From: Pyrus communis
Taxonomy: Eukaryota; Streptophyta; Magnoliopsida; Rosales; Rosaceae
Assembly (NCBI RefSeq): GCF_963583255.1
Contig: NC_084804.1
Span: forward strand, 35,198,453-35,262,452
Direction of reading: 5' to 3'
Length of the DNA stretch: 64,000 nt
Each line of letters begins with the position of its first letter. Positions within the stretch are counted from its first letter, which is position 1. This document shows positions 10,596 through 24,904 of the stretch, piece after piece. The notes beneath the pieces were generated by a model. That model searched no databases and had not been told where the DNA came from. It saw only the letters and a list, made by a program, of their open reading frames with translations. The position numbers and the translations under genes were made by a program.

Positions 10596-13500
10596 CTATG
10601 ATGGGGCACCAAGGTATGAAGCAAGCCGCAACAGGTCACTGAAGACTCCACCAGCAGTGACTTCAGCACCAGCACCAGGTCCACGTATTATTAGGGGTTG
10701 AGCTTTGTATCTAGTTGTTGTGAACGCAATTATATTATCTGCCCCGGAAAGCTGAGCAAATGGATGATCATTCTTGTACGTCTGCAGCTTCACTTCCCCT
10801 TTCTGATTGACCATGTCAACCACCCCAACGAATCTCAAGACCTTCAGATATCAAAAAGAAAAGTCAGGCGGGAAGATGAGAATCATTTAAACATATCAGA
10901 AACAAAAATACAAAACAAGAGGAGAAAGTGCTTGTCATCTACTATATTATTATATATCCCTGCCCAGAGAACTCAGAAATAAAAATATCCACATTCTCTA
11001 AACTATTATCGCCAATAAAAATCCATAGCGCATGTCAACATAACGTAAAGAAATAATGCATCATCGAAGGAAACCAGAATGATATGATTCAAATATTTAT
11101 AAGAAACGTCCAATGGTCCATGGACAGCTGGTAAGCTTCTAAACAACTACTTGATTAATATATTGATCAAATATCGCTAGGTTAAGATTGTGGTATCACA
11201 CAGGAATAAGAGAAGAAATGCATATGAGAGATACTTACTCCTCCTGCATCCTCAGCTATCTGTCTTTTCTTACTCATCTCTTGATCAAATTGTGGAAGTT
11301 TTTGCATGAATTCTTCGGCTGATGCACTATCCTGAAAACATCTCATCCAAAATTTGATTGTTAATGGTGAGCTTTTGCACTTGGTAACGTACATTAGAAA
11401 ATGATTTTACCTTCAACGGTTCCGGCACAAGGCTTTCAACAGGGATGTCAGAGAGTTCCAGCTTAAGACCAGATTCCCTAGCAAGAATTATCACCTGCAT
11501 TTGATGGTTTTACTCAGGTGGCAAATCGCACACAAAACAGTGAAGCAAAAATCAAGAAAGCAGAGATTGAAGTTTGGGCATGGGGGCCCAAATAAGATGG
11601 CGTTGATCTTTTATCAACAATGCAAACTATAGGGTCTCATTCAAAATTTGGGGACGTAAAACTGATTAAACAGACAAAACATCATCACATTATAAGCCTA
11701 CATAACTAAGCAGACAAAAAATAGGACAAGCACCTTTCTACAAACATCTGTTCCAGATAGGTCATCCCTTGGATCCGGCTCAGTATAACCTGCCTGCTTT
11801 GCTTCAGCCACCACCTCACTAAAAGTGCGTCCTCCAGTGAAATTGTTGAAGATATAACTCAGAGTACCACTGCAACATCAAATGATAGATGCAAGACTTG
11901 TGTTAAAAGTCATATGAAGTGTGCATTTGCAGACATCAAGATTTTACGTGTAAACAAAGGAATTACTCCATTAAAAAAGAGAGGAACCACTCTTGTAATA
12001 TTTTCAATTTGCACAGAGAGAAGATATAAATCAAAAGTTCTCCACAAACCTGAAGATGCCTTCAATACGCAATATTTTGTCTCCAGTTTCAAGGAGACCT
12101 TGTAATGTATTAATAATTGGCAGACCAGCTCCAACAGTAGCTTCATAGAAGTAATGTGTATATGATTGCCGTTGAAGAGCTCGTAATTTTAAATACTGCA
12201 TGAAGAAAAGCAATGTCATAGCCGATTAAACCCAAAAAAAAAAACACACACACACATGCACGTACACAAGATATGAACACTATTATTGCATTCTCAGAAT
12301 GCATTAATATTTTTCTAAATTTTTCTTAAAAGGAAACTAAATCAAAGTCAAAGTTAAAAAGAAGTAATTTCTCTTTTTCTTGCAAGTCAGTATATGGTAA
12401 CGTTGCAGGGGGACTCATGGCAAGCAGATCAAACAAAATAATATGATAAAACTAAGATATGGAGGTCCAAGTGTGAACTCAAAATAAAATCCTTAAAAAA
12501 AAACAAATATAGCAGCTGAGCTGAGTATAATTGCTACTAGAAAATTTTGTGGGATTTCAATCAAATTTTACAAGGAATCTCTAGAAATGAATAAAAATTC
12601 TATTAAACTCCATAAATTTATAAATCCAATAAAATCCTCAATATCCCAATTGAATACACCCCACAATAAATTCGAAAGACAAATATTGGGATCTTTTATC
12701 TAAAAGAAAACAGTCAAATTCATATTAACATTGCATCACATTTCTGGAAATTTTTGTGCACGATTATTAGAATAATTTGCATGTGTAAATAGCTGGTTTT
12801 ATCACCACTTTGTTCAGACGACAAGGTATAACTGAAGTCTCTCTAAATGTAAAAAACCAAGTGTTAGGAATCAAAACTCATCGCTCACATCTCAAAGATA
12901 AACCAGTAACAACCAAGAGTCACACAAAGCAAAGCGAAAATAAATAAATTGATAAAGAACTGGAAGATATAAAACTTGAACAAAAAAAATTTGTGGAGAC
13001 CATAAATAAGCATAATCATGGCTTGTTAACCGTGTAAATCGTCAGAAAGAAAAACATATCCCAAATACATGGGTTTTGGATGCAAGACTATTAATGAAAA
13101 CCACAAAAACACACTTGGGCAGATAAACTAAGTAAAGAAATGGTTGATGTTCTTGTTCTTTTCAGTTAATTGGAATTATACGTACTACTGAAACAAGAAT
13201 TTGCAATTAGATATCCTCAAAGATACAACACTGGAAAGAAATTTGCATGTATAAAAAGACATATTACTTGATCAAGCGGCCCTGAATTGGCCTTTTTGTT
13301 GGGAGTGACTACGTGAATTCCTTTCCGCAACCAGTCATAGTAATGGCTTGCAATACTAGAGTCAGCTGTGCAGTCAACCAAAACAGTATTTGGAATAAAA
13401 TGATTCCCATGTACATGCTGCACAAACTTTTCCATATCTGCCACAGCTCCTTTCTCTTTTTGGAGGTCTCTCCATCTAGATAAGTCAACACCCCTACAAC

Positions 13501-16500
13501 AATGAAAAATAAAAAAGTAAATTATGGTCCTCAAAGTGTAACTATAGAATGACAATGCTTTAAGAAGTAAATGTATTTAACTAACTACTACCAGCCTATA
13601 CGAAGCAATGGATGACTTTGTTTTTGTAAATTAAATATAAAAGATACAACGGAAAAGGTTGAAATTCAAAAAGAATAACAAGGAGAAAAACTTTTAAAAC
13701 GTAAGTATATATAGTAATTGGACTGTAGTAAGGGGCAACTTCTGCTACTAAATGTTGGTCAATTATCAATTCAAAAACATTTCATGAACGACGTGTATGA
13801 ATTAGGCCGCCACCATTGTCAACTTCAGATTATGCAAAGCATTTGATTAAATAATATTCCGTTGAAAGCTTTTTAACTTACGCCTCACTCAAAAGCATTG
13901 TCTGTGAGCCAGTGATTCCCATAACACGCAAATCGATGTTAAACTCTTCCTTGAGGGTAGCTGCCTGCAAAGATTTGAGAAATTAAATTTTAATGAATTG
14001 CCCAACCTAATAAAGAAATTCAAAGTACCTGGTTTTCATCAAAGTTTGGTTAATAAGCCATCAGCAATATATAACTTATGACGAACATGATTAAAGTTAA
14101 GGAGGATATTTCAATTGGTTGGGCCGTAAAACCAAATTTTAACTTGTATGTGGCTGTAAATGAACAACATGCATGCCCTCAGAATGTATTTGACCATTCA
14201 TTGGCTGTGTTTCCTGTGCTCAAACTTGATGTGCATATCTCACCACATAAACAGGAGAATAATGAATTCAGTACAATTCAACATTTTGCTGCTCTCAAAT
14301 CTAAATCAGACTAGGATGGGCACTCGTATGTAAAAACCCAAAAAGGCCACAATCAAAGCACACCGAATGACAAAATCTGACTAAACTGAGCCCTTCTAAG
14401 TTCTAAACTTCTAAGTGCCACGAATAATTTTCAATGACAGATGACCTTACATGTGCTATATTGTACAAAAGCCTGATAATAACAGAAGAAAACGCAAAAT
14501 AAAGTACCTGATCCCTTAATTGATCTAGTAATGTGGCACCAATCAGACCAGGTCCGATGATGCCCACTGCTATCGTGGTTCTTGAAAGATAGAATCTAGA
14601 ATGGACAGCTCTCAGAGCCCTAATACAATCCTCCCGCTTTATCACTACAGTAATATTGTACTCAGTACAACCCTGAGCAATTGCACGTACATTAATGTTT
14701 GCCTGCATTTCATAAAACAGTTTAGATCCCTTCGTATTGTAAATAATGTATTATGAGAAACACTTGGAATCAAAGCCTACAGCAGGCCATATTGTAAACC
14801 AGTGTACAAACCATGAATTGTTAAATCAAATAAAATAATCCAACTTGTTGCTAAAATTAATAGAATAATAATTAATCCCTAACCTTTGCCAGTGCATTGA
14901 AAAGAGTTGCACTAACTCCTGGAGTACTGGCCATTTTTTGGCCAACTGCTGCCAAAATACTACAGTTTGGAATGACTTGAACCTGAGAGGGAAGAGGTGC
15001 CAAAAATTGGTATTAAAAAATGAAACAAAGATACATTCAAACATACTTAAAATAAAATAAAAAACAGAGTGCAATCACAATTTCAGTATGGAAATACACT
15101 AAGAAGAAATAAACTATTCAGTATTCACGAGGAGTAAAACATATCTGAATAACTTTCACATTAAAATTCATGTCACCATTTTCAACTCTTCTTATAATTC
15201 TTTAGCCGATCCACAAAATAAGGGTCCAATGAGGTTTTTCATAAGTAAACAATAAACTAATTGTCAATGTCAGTACATTATCCTTGATCTGCTTAAGTTA
15301 CGTATCAAGCAACCTGGTCAAGAAAATTAGCCAAATAAAAAGTAAGAACCTGAGAAAGACGCCCAGCATTCAAAGCCTCACGAAATCTAGACTGCAGTAA
15401 CTCAGAAACAGCATTTACTTCCTTCTCAGGGACAGCAAAGCACACAGAGTGCTCACTACTAGCCTACAATGAACCATCATTAACAACATTAAGCATCATA
15501 GATGCTCTAAGCTTTCAGCATACCATGAACACAAATTCAGAGGATGACATAACCTGAGATATCATAATAACATTAGCCCCAACATCCTTTACGGCACTGA
15601 ATATATCACTTGCTGTACCAGGAACACCAGCCATCCCAGTTCTGTGACAAACAAAGGAGAATGTTACAAATGGGGGAAAGTAATCTTTAAATTATAATCC
15701 AGCAACACTGTAATGCACAGCTCACCCTTCCACATTGACAAGGGCCAAGTTGTCTATTGTGGCAAACCCTTTGACAAACGACTCCAAACCCTGAACAGTT
15801 TCATCCTCAGTAGGGCGACAAATTTTTGTTCCAGGTGCAGCACGGTTGAAAACGTTCCGTATTATAATAGGAATGTCATATTGCATCACTGGGATGATAG
15901 TGCGTGGATGCAGAACATTTGCCCCAAAATAAGACTGCACATACATGTATATCAAATGTCAGATTTGTAAACGCACCAATCTCAGAAACTTTGATAGAGA
16001 GTAGTGAGATTCACCATTTCCCAGGCTTCTTGATAAGACAAAGTCTTTAGAATCACTGCCTCACTGACTGCAAATGAAGATTTCTTATCATTAAATTAAA
16101 TCCCACAGAAACTCAGTAACATTTTTAACTTTCTTAGAATGGCATCAACCAATTATTCTCCCAAAAAAAAAAAATATGTAGACCGGTATTCATATTTATA
16201 GTTATTTAAAATTTTATGATGTTTTATATTGTTTACTAAATACAAAGGCAATACGAACCTTTTCTGGGGTCTGCACTATAGACTCCATCAACATCTGTCC
16301 AAATTGTGACTTGACCGGCCTTGAGTAAGGCACCCATGATTGCTGCAGAGAAGTCACTTCCATCTCTCTTCAAAGTAGTAGGAATATTTTGAGGTGTGCT
16401 AGCAATGAAGCCAGTAGCTACAATTGTTTTTGATGGGTTTTTGGAATACCATTTCTCAAGTCTGTCTTCAGATTCCTTTAAATCAGGATCAACTTGATTA

Positions 16501-18802
16501 GAACTTGTAGGATTTACAATAAGGACTTCCCTTGTATCCATCCAATTGCAATCTACCCCATTCTGCAGAAAGAAATCAAAGAATAATAAAAAGATATTAA
16601 TATATCAGACAACTAGGAAAGGTGACATTCAACAAATGCTCTTGAAAATTGAACAAACCACCATTATACCTTTCTAATAACGCATGACAACATTTGCGCG
16701 GACCATAACTCTCCATGTCCTACAACAAAATCTGTGAACGATTCTGTTGCATGACCAGCTGCAAAAAGTAAGAAAAACAGTCAACCTGATAAGCTCCAAA
16801 CATTTAAGTTTATCCAAACTTAGAAGAGTGGACACCAGCAAAAATAACAGGTAAATCTAGATTACGTGGCACAACAACTATGACTAGGAAAATAACAAAC
16901 TCACCATTACAGAAATAGCGGATGATAGGGGCACTAACCCTTTTATGCATTATAATCCATTCTGCTAATTTATTGTAATTAATAGCAAAATGGGAAGAAT
17001 TAAAGAAGTCATTAACTCCATACCACACTACTAAGGATTCAGATAAAAGAATTAGTCTTTCTACGAAAGAGAACACTGGCTCGTATTGTTTGTAATATAA
17101 ACAAATACACAATACAATTAACAATACTAAACATGAACAGTTTGAATTCTGATGGGAATTGAAATTACACATCAAATTTACTTCTTGTGAAAATCCATTT
17201 GAGAGTTTATATAGATCAGAGAGCCACCAATGTCCTGATGTTTGATGGAAAATTATAAATGAATAGAGAGAGATAAAAAAGTAGTACCAATGTATATAGC
17301 ACGAAGCATCGCTTTCAGGTTACTGATGTCGTGATGCAATTGTGCTAAGAAACTACTAAGATCATCCCCATCAAGTAAATCAAGAGCTGTAGATTTGTGC
17401 TTTTCTAAAACGGCATCTAATGCAGATATGTAGGCCTCATCTCGTGATTGAGCCTTGTAGATAAGATCATACATCATGTCCGTTACCTTGGACATTGCCG
17501 AGACAACTACCATCTTCCTCTCTGAGTCATCACTAAGAATTATTTTTGCAACATTCTTAATTCTTTCTGAACTCCCCACACAGGTGCCACCAAATTTATG
17601 GACGGACCAACAGTCACCCTTAGGAAGCTGAACTTTTTCTGGATATGCATTTACTGGAGTATCTACTAATAAAGGAAAGGAACTAGAGTTAGATGAAAAG
17701 CTAAATATACAAGATCCTGAGGGAAAATTTGTATAGTTTTGGATGAGTATGGGAAAGAACCTGTGACTGATGCAAAGATACAGGTTTTGAGTGACCTTTT
17801 CCTTTCCAGCCCAGAAACAAAACGCATTTTGCAAAAGGCAACAAACCTCCAAGTCAATTGATAAATAATTTAAGATAACCTAAAGTATCGACAAATATGC
17901 TCCACATGGAATAAGAAGTCATATGTGGATCAATTTCATTCTTTGTTTCCTAGTCAAATAAACCTACATTACTATTTTTTTATGAACCCTACATCACAAA
18001 CTTGGTAATTTTAGAAGTGAAAAAGGAGGATGATTAAAAAAAAGGACTGTTTAATTGAACAATAAAAAGTACATTTCTCAAAGGAAAATCCAAAACTAAG
18101 ATAGAAAATTGAACATCTTTCTTGAAGGTTGAAAGTAGCTACTTTGATCATGGTAGTTATGATCCGTAAGCAAGAATGTTCAAAGAAAAAAAAAAACTAG
18201 TTGAAAACGACGGTAACATTAAGAAATGAGCAAATTCATACAGATTGAAGCAGCTCAATACTATCTCTTTCGGACGCGCTCGCATACAAAATCAAAGAAA
18301 AACAGAACCAATGAAGAATTAACAAAAAGTACCAATACAAAAGTACAATTTGACAAAAGAACAAAAACGTCCCAACAGCCCTCGGAAAAATATTTCCAGT
18401 TTCCAACAATGAAAAGGACCCATTTTCCGCTGTGCTTTGGCCTCTCGATATAACATTTTTGTTAAAAAAAACCTTTAACCACAGCATGAAACTTTAGGGC
18501 AAGTTAAACATTTCAATCGGTCCAGGCTTAGTTACACATTTACTACTCCAGTTTTAAGCTCAAATGGTAAAGTAAAAAACCAAAACTTTATATACACAAA
18601 GCTCGTCCATTTTCTCGGGAAACAAACAGAAAATGGAATCAGGAAAAACTGAGTACCTGCAAATGGGAGAGCGGTGAGGAGGGAGAAAGAATGTAGAGCA
18701 TTGAGAGTAGCAGATCTTCCTGGGCTTGGCGTCGTGAGACAATATGTTGGGGGAGAGCGCGTGGCCGGGATTACTGGAGATCACCGAGGCGAGCGACGCC
18801 AT
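10596..18802 (-). CDS. AK-HSDH: Bifunctional aspartokinase/homoserine dehydrogenase, chloroplastic
   Basis: Catalyses the first step (aspartate to aspartyl-4-phosphate) and third step (aspartate semialdehyde to homoserine) of the aspartate pathway to Thr, Met and Ile, in plastids. Exons (minus): 18802-18657, 17682-17288, 16758-16670, 16562-16259, 16067-16015, 15934-15726, 15641-15554, 15463-15350, 14982-14884, 14702-14508, 13964-13882, 13493-13268, 12195-12050, 11869-11734, 11494-11411, 11331-11239, 10841-10596; 2706 nt, 901 aa, near the usual 910-920. Exon 1 is a Ser/Pro-rich transit peptide. The kinase begins at KFGGTCVG (about 78) and includes FGANVLHPRTI. An ACT-type regulatory region follows. 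The dehydrogenase has GIIGPGLIG (about 550), VVTPNKK and GRTFSEVVAEAKQAGYTEPD, and ends with the FTTTRYKAQPLIIRGPGAGA block. Feedback control by threonine is known for the family. The exon 2 acceptor at 17683 was chosen because it keeps the frame. Start: the first Met of the transit peptide, in ACCATGG-type context on the coding strand. Confidence 0.96.
12540..12665. mobile_element. MITE remnant in an AK-HSDH intron
   Basis: A short AT-rich element with the end motif CAATTGAATACACCCC near 12647. It contains runs resembling the family seen again at 56076-57165 (GGGTGTAGTCAATTTGAA type ends). It lies in the 1.07-kb intron 12196-13267, so it leaves the protein intact. Boundaries are approximate. 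Confidence 0.4.
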
Positions 18803-19960
18803 GGCTGCTGCCTCCACGAGAAGACGAAGAGAGATTTTGGTTGTGTTGGCGGCTTCACGGAAGCGATGAATGATTAAGGTGGGGGGATGGATGGGATTCG
18901 AATACCATGTAACCAATACCGTGTACCAGATTTGTACCGCCTCTAAGATTTGAACACGCGTACAACTATTCAATCACTGTTAAGTTGTTAACTTTCAGCG
19001 GGCTTTCTCTTCAATTCTTCAATGGCCAACCGCCACACCCAGATCGGAGAGAAACAGAGGACGGGAGGTAATGAGAGAGATTGAGAGGTGGCGGTGGCTG
19101 AATGTGGTGAATTGGTTGCGTGGTGGCTTGGGAGGGTTTAAAGTGCAAGAGAGGAATGCGATGCGACGTCTAAAACTGTGGGGAAGGATTATCAACCCAT
19201 TCAGGTTTTAACACGCGGCTCTCAAAACCAAATTTTATTTTTCCTCTTGTTCTTTGGTCTCGTTATACTCACAGGTCATAATTAAGCTGATGATTCTTTT
19301 TTTTTTTTTTTTTTTAAACAAACATATTAATGAGAAAAAGAGAAAACAATCAGCAAAGAGCTCTTGAATTAAACAATCAACCAGCAAAGAGCTGCTGAAA
19401 AAACAAACAAGCAGCAAGGAGCTGCTGAAAAAAACAAACAAGCAGCAAAAAGCTGCGGCCACATTGAAAATGACAGCAAAACTAACAATGCTGCATCCAA
19501 GCAGCAACAACAAGTACTAACCCATTCATAGATGTATTCTATTTCCGTGAAATAGACGATTTTCATAAAACTCAACCGGCGTATTTGAAAAAATTATTTT
19601 TACTGACACTACTATTGACAGTAGAAAAGCAAAAGTAAGTTCTAGCATACTTAAAAAAAAACACTTTTTAAAGCATGCAAGTGAGTCCTCATTTAATAAA
19701 ATTTTCAAACAGAGTGTACATCCTCACATGTATTATTAAACTACAATATTTGCCTTTATATTATTATATTATACTTAACATCATATCATTTTTAGTCTTT
19801 TAAAAAAGATTACCAAACATTCAAATACTTAACTTTTTATTTTTTTTAAAGAACTTTTACAAAAAAATTATCACACACTTAACAACTTTATCTTATAACA
19901 CAACATAATCAATATTTTAAACAAGCACATCATTACCAAACTAACCATAAATATGTATCT
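18803..19960. other. Upstream region of AK-HSDH and AT-rich intergenic DNA
   Basis: 18803-19200 should hold the AK-HSDH promoter and 5' UTR. Beyond it are a poly-T run near 19295 and AT-rich sequence. No coding region is supported; the minus-strand open frames at 19235-19575 arise from a simple repeat (see 19320-19460). Confidence 0.5.
19320..19460. repeat. Short imperfect tandem repeat, AGCAGCAAGGAGCTGCTG type
   Basis: About four imperfect units of roughly 30 bp. Each contains a small hairpin-forming CAGC...GCTG core followed by a run of A and an AACAAAC spacer. No family was recognised. Confidence 0.55.
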
Positions 19961-19964
19961 AAAA

Positions 19965-20316
19965 GACATTAGGCGCTAGTCGGGTGACGGTTGGGGCCTA
20001 GCGCCTAGGCGGACCAGGCAGATTTAAGTAAAACTATTATATTTCGTGTAAATAAGTGTCTGTTTATACTTAATATATATATAATTTCATCATAAACTAC
20101 AAAAAAGAATAACATATATATTATGAAGTATTGGAACATAATGAAAATATGGGGAACAAACATATAATGTGTGTTCATTTAAGTATTCAACAATTCTCTT
20201 ACAATTTATTGAAAGAATAAAAATGCAAAATGAAAGTTATATGTTTTCTGTCTAAGTGAGTCGCAACTTAGGCAGGTGCCTAGGTGGTCTAGGCAGGCAC
20301 CTCATCATGTCCAGAC
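19965..20316. repeat. GCGCCTAGGC-type dispersed repeat
   Basis: Contains palindromic CCTAGCGCCTAGGCGG and, near 20270-20305, CTTAGGCAGGTGCCTAGGTG. A related piece occurs at about 24440-24505 (CGCCTAGCGCCTAGGCAGGG). This suggests a dispersed repeat or non-autonomous element; the class is not determined. It directly abuts the LTR start at 20317. Confidence 0.45.
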
Positions 20317-23003
20317 TGTAACGACCCGTCCCCAAAAATTACAGTTTTTATAATTTTTAAATGTGAATTTACGGAAATGCCTTCGAGGCAAAGACGTTGA
20401 CTTTTGTTGACCGTCTTGTCATGTCACGTAAAATCTATTTTCTTGGCTTATTCGGATAGTACTCGTCGATATGAGCGTGTGAGCGTAAACGGAACGTGAT
20501 TTGGAGCTATAACGAAGAAGTTATGGGTGAGTAAAAATAAGGACAAAATAGTCATTTAAATATTTTCTGTAATGCTCCAGATTTTTGGAGCATAATCTGG
20601 AAAGCCATGTGTGTGGCCCAGATTAAAGGGAAGAAAAGATGGGCGGTGGAAATGAAATATAAAGGGAAGAAAGGAGGGGCGAGATGCCTAATCAGAAAGA
20701 AGATAATGAAGAGAGTGACCAATGGGGGAGAGAAGAAAATAGGGGAAATGAGATAGTGGAGGAGCACTGGATCACCCTTGACCTGGTTCCTACCGCCGAC
20801 CCGACTCAATTTTCTTGTCTTCTTCAGCGGGTTTTCTAGCAAATCATGCCATCTAACCACCTAGAACCAACTCCACGACCTTCCTCCTTCATGTTTCACC
20901 CCAAAATCGAAGGAAATGAGCCTTATTTCATGGAGTTCGAAGCCGTCGACTCCAACGGCAATCTCGTGAGTTCCTAAGCGACGATTTGCCATTTCTGAAT
21001 GCAATTCCATTGATCCTCACCATCAAACAACTTCCCTTAAGCTCAAAAACAATTCACAATCATTGGTTGGAGCGTTGGAGTCGATTTGAGGACGAATAAA
21101 GAAACACCCTTTATGGGGTTTCCGACGGTTCGAGGATAATTTGGGGCATTTCCCGGCCAAATTGGACTTAGCCACAAGTATAAAACTTACTCTACTCATT
21201 GAGATCTTCATTTCTGTGAAGTTTGAAAATTTTTAGAAATAGTTGATTTTTCCGACGAGTTGGGGCGGCCAACCGCCGTGTACAATGACGCGTGGGCCGA
21301 GGCATCTCCTGACCTTTATAAGCTAAGTTTGATACCCCAATTCCATAGGTGAAGTTAGATTGATGAATTCTCATCATTTGAGCATAGTTTTGATAGGAAC
21401 CGCCACTTGATTATTATAGCAATCGACGATCTGACCGTTGGATCATCACCAAACTTTACTACATTATAGTACGTAATATATGAGGATCATAGGAACTTAC
21501 GGATCAGGAATCTAATGTATGGATCTTCCCGAATTGGATTTGTAAGTTCATAAAATAAAACGTTAATCGTCACTTGCACTTACAATTGGCGGAGATCTAA
21601 CCGTTGGATCGTAATGAAACTTTAGTGTGATGTTTTAGAAGCATAATGTGGATCTTTGAAGTTACGGATTGGTAATCTGTGATGCAGATCTTCTGGATTG
21701 AGTTATGTAGGTTTGTGGACCCTATTGTCAATCTTTGACCGACGGCTGACTTTTGGTCAATGGGTCTTAAATCATTTTAGAACATCCTTAGGGATGTATT
21801 TTATGTAAGTTACGTGTTCTATTAATAAGAACTCTGAGTCATGATTGAATATTTGTTCTAGGCAATGATTGTTCATGATGCGTCGATATTCGTGCTAAGG
21901 AGTTGTATAGCAGACCTCAGGTGAGTAGGCATTTGTTATATATATATATATAAGCTTTACGATTTTCAAAAAACGTTTTTAAATGAATTTATGCCTTCTA
22001 TGCCATGTCTATACCACTTATTACTATATTGTTGAATTAGTATAAAATGTGAATTATACTATTTGATGCTACGGAGGCTCAGGTAAGCTTCATGTGAGTT
22101 AGCATGTGATTGGCCTTGTTGCATTGCATATTGCTATGAATTTATGCATTTAGAGCTAATTATGCTGCACACCGGTGTTAATGCTCCGGCTTGAGGCCAG
22201 GGCACATTATTCACGTGATTGTTCATCTCCCGCACCACACGCTCACCTTGGATCCAAGTTTTGGTGCTAGCCTGTCATACAGACCACAATAGGTGGTTCC
22301 CACTCATAGGTGACTAGTGATCTATCGCACAGCTTTCACGTGATCATAGCACTTGAGCGTACTTATTTACACCCAGCCTGTCATACAGGTCACATTAGGT
22401 GACTCCGACTCGTGTGCAGACATATGTTGATGAGTTACAGGTCTAGTCGTACAGGTCACATTAGGTGACTCTGACTGGCATACTATTTTATAGTGGTTTA
22501 ACACCTGGCTTACATTTATTGTTGCTGAGAGATTATGACATGATATACTTCAATTTTCGTTGCTCTTGTGCATTGGTTTTCATACCTATGTAGTAATATT
22601 ATTTTCTGGAAACTATATGGGTTTTATAGCGAGGGGTTATAACACTTTCAAAAGGTTTTATTAAAACTTTATTTTTATGCACACTCACCCTTATTTTTCG
22701 CCCCTATAGGTTCTAGTAGCAGAGTTTTTGTATCGACGAGGATTATTGGCAAATCTTGGGTAGATAATTACCATTGATGGTATAATTCTCACCCTATTTT
22801 ACTGTACTGTACTTATGCTCTGTCATCACATGTGAAATAGGTTCATACCCGCTCACCGCGCACTCTTGTACTTAGGAACTTTTAGGTTTAAATTTATTCA
22901 CATCATCCACATCAATACACTTTATGGCTTCGTCACCTTCCAAGTATCGGCCAACACAGCTCGATTTGGAGTCCTAATGGACATCCCAGGTCGGGGTGTT
23001 TCA
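20317..23003 (+). mobile_element. Long LTR of a Ty3/Gypsy-like retrotransposon
   Basis: Starts TGTAACGACCCGTCC and ends GGTCGGGGTGTTTCA, i.e. TG...CA termini, about 2.7 kb. It is followed within 4 bp by a primer-binding site matching the initiator Met tRNA 3' end. Long LTRs of this opening are common in plant Gypsy elements (inference). It contains short internal repeats such as CATACAGGTCACATTAGGTGACTC near 22381-22470. No gag or pol coding follows and no matching 3' LTR is seen in the window, so the element is truncated. Confidence 0.65.
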
Positions 23004-23006
23004 GTT

Positions 23007-23018
23007 TGGTATCAGAGC
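23007..23018 (+). other. Retrotransposon primer-binding site (tRNA-iMet)
   Basis: TGGTATCAGAGC is the complement of the plant initiator methionine tRNA 3' end. It sits 4 bp after the CA end of the LTR, the expected place for minus-strand priming. Confidence 0.8.
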
Positions 23019-24904
23019 ATAAGTTGAGCTGTATTGCATCCATCCCACGTGTGAAGTAAGCATTCTAGGTTCTTGAGCCTAATTTTTGAATCTCGCCACC
23101 TCGTTGAACATGAAAAATGTATTAGTTTTTCAAAGTCTTGAGTGACTTAGTCGACTTATCGACCTTTTTGAAGATCATTTTGACGAACCCTTTAAATTGT
23201 AAGTGAAGATTTTCCCCGCCAAGGAAAGATGTAGATTTGAGATAAGTTGATGGCCTTGAAGCAGGGCTACTATATCGACAGTTGTGCATCATGGGGGAAT
23301 TACACCCCAATTTTACTACCATCTAGTCATTTCTACCAACCCTTTCGAGAATGGAAGCTAAGAATAGTTTTGATCTCTTAGCAGTATCCGTTAGTATACC
23401 TTATATCAAAATTCCTACGAAGTTGTATTTTCGTCAAAATTTCCAGAAATGTCTCTAGTGACAAGGTGGTGCTAAAGGGTTAGCACTTGACGGAAGAATA
23501 TCGGGGGACAGCCACCTTTGGTCCCCGATAGTGCTAATTTTTTCAATTGCACTAGTGATTATTTTGGATCTTCAGGAGGAAGATCAACTCCTGTTTTAAG
23601 TTTGTTCTAAAGTAAATTATTAGCAAATTCTTTTTCTGGCCTTAGGACATCCCAACCAATACTAGTTTTCGAATTTCTTTGGTGAGGTAATCATCCTTTC
23701 GACAAGCATAGGCAAGTGTACGAGTTGTTATAACTACAGTCAGTAGAAATCCCTGAAGTAGTAAGTACCTTCCCCCTAGAAACAACTGGAACCAACTCAC
23801 AGGATCAGTTCCTTACCAATCGTCTTAAACTATTTACCTGAGTGGGTTCTAACATGTAATATGTCTACAGTGGTGCTACAAATTGATGATATTGTTCAAT
23901 ATCTGGGAACTGTCAACCAATACCCAGGCGGTATGATTTTTGATATCGGACACATGCTAGTATATGGGAGTGATACCTCTATGCCAGAACGTTGGTTCAC
24001 AGTTTCAGGGTAGCGAACAATATCAAAATATCGTATATGCATTAATTAGCGGTGCGATTGATAGACTGATTAACAATGACTACTTAAGCCGAAGAAACTA
24101 AATCATGGAAACTGAGGAGCAAGTTTTGTATTAGGATAGTAAACTCATAGTTGTTTCTACCTTATCACCTATCTAGGCAAACAGAATCCCTTCAACTAGT
24201 CACCTTTTTTATCACTTCTACAAGTAGGCAGAAAAATTGAAGTACGAGTTAATTCCTCGCTGCTAGAGTAAACTGAGTATCGAGAAAGCTGTGAAGACCT
24301 TTTAGCACGTGGCGTAGTGAAAGGAAGTAGTATGGTATGTTTCAAGGATGAATACTTTTGGCATCATTTTCCAAAATTTACCTGAGATATCACAAATGGT
24401 GAAGTGAAATATGTCATCGACCCACTTAATTTTCAAACACCTAGGCATTAATTGGGGCGGTGGCCAATCGCCTAGCGCCTAGGCAGGGCCTAGGTGGAGA
24501 TATTTAGAACAGTTACAGTATTTGACTAGTAACTACCATAAAGTAAACGTACATGTTTAGTTTATATTTGGCTTCAAAAGAAGACTATGGAGCACCAACA
24601 ACTTTGTTTTGATCAATTAGACTGAGATTCAAAACCATAACCTCTTTCAACATTAAACATTGGATAAGAAGTATCAGAATATCTAAGATATATAAAAAAC
24701 TAAATTTGAGATAAAAAAAAAATATATATCTATATTAGATATTTGTATGGTATAAAGCGTATGTGAACAATATTTGAGAATTTCTTTGTCACGCTCCCAT
24801 TTTCATAAAATCCTAGTCTCGCAACTACGCTTTGTGATTTGTTAAATTTCACATACATTACAACTTTAATGTACGATATTCATAGTATACATGTATGCAT
24901 GTAC
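23019..24904. other. Degenerate retrotransposon interior / intergenic DNA
   Basis: No open frame of useful length and no recognisable gag, protease, reverse transcriptase or integrase motif on either strand. It is probably decayed element interior, with a GCGCCTAGGC-type piece at about 24440-24505. Confidence 0.45.

Noticed and set aside
12240..12255. (CA)n microsatellite in an AK-HSDH intron
   Set aside because: Very short simple repeat with no sign of function.
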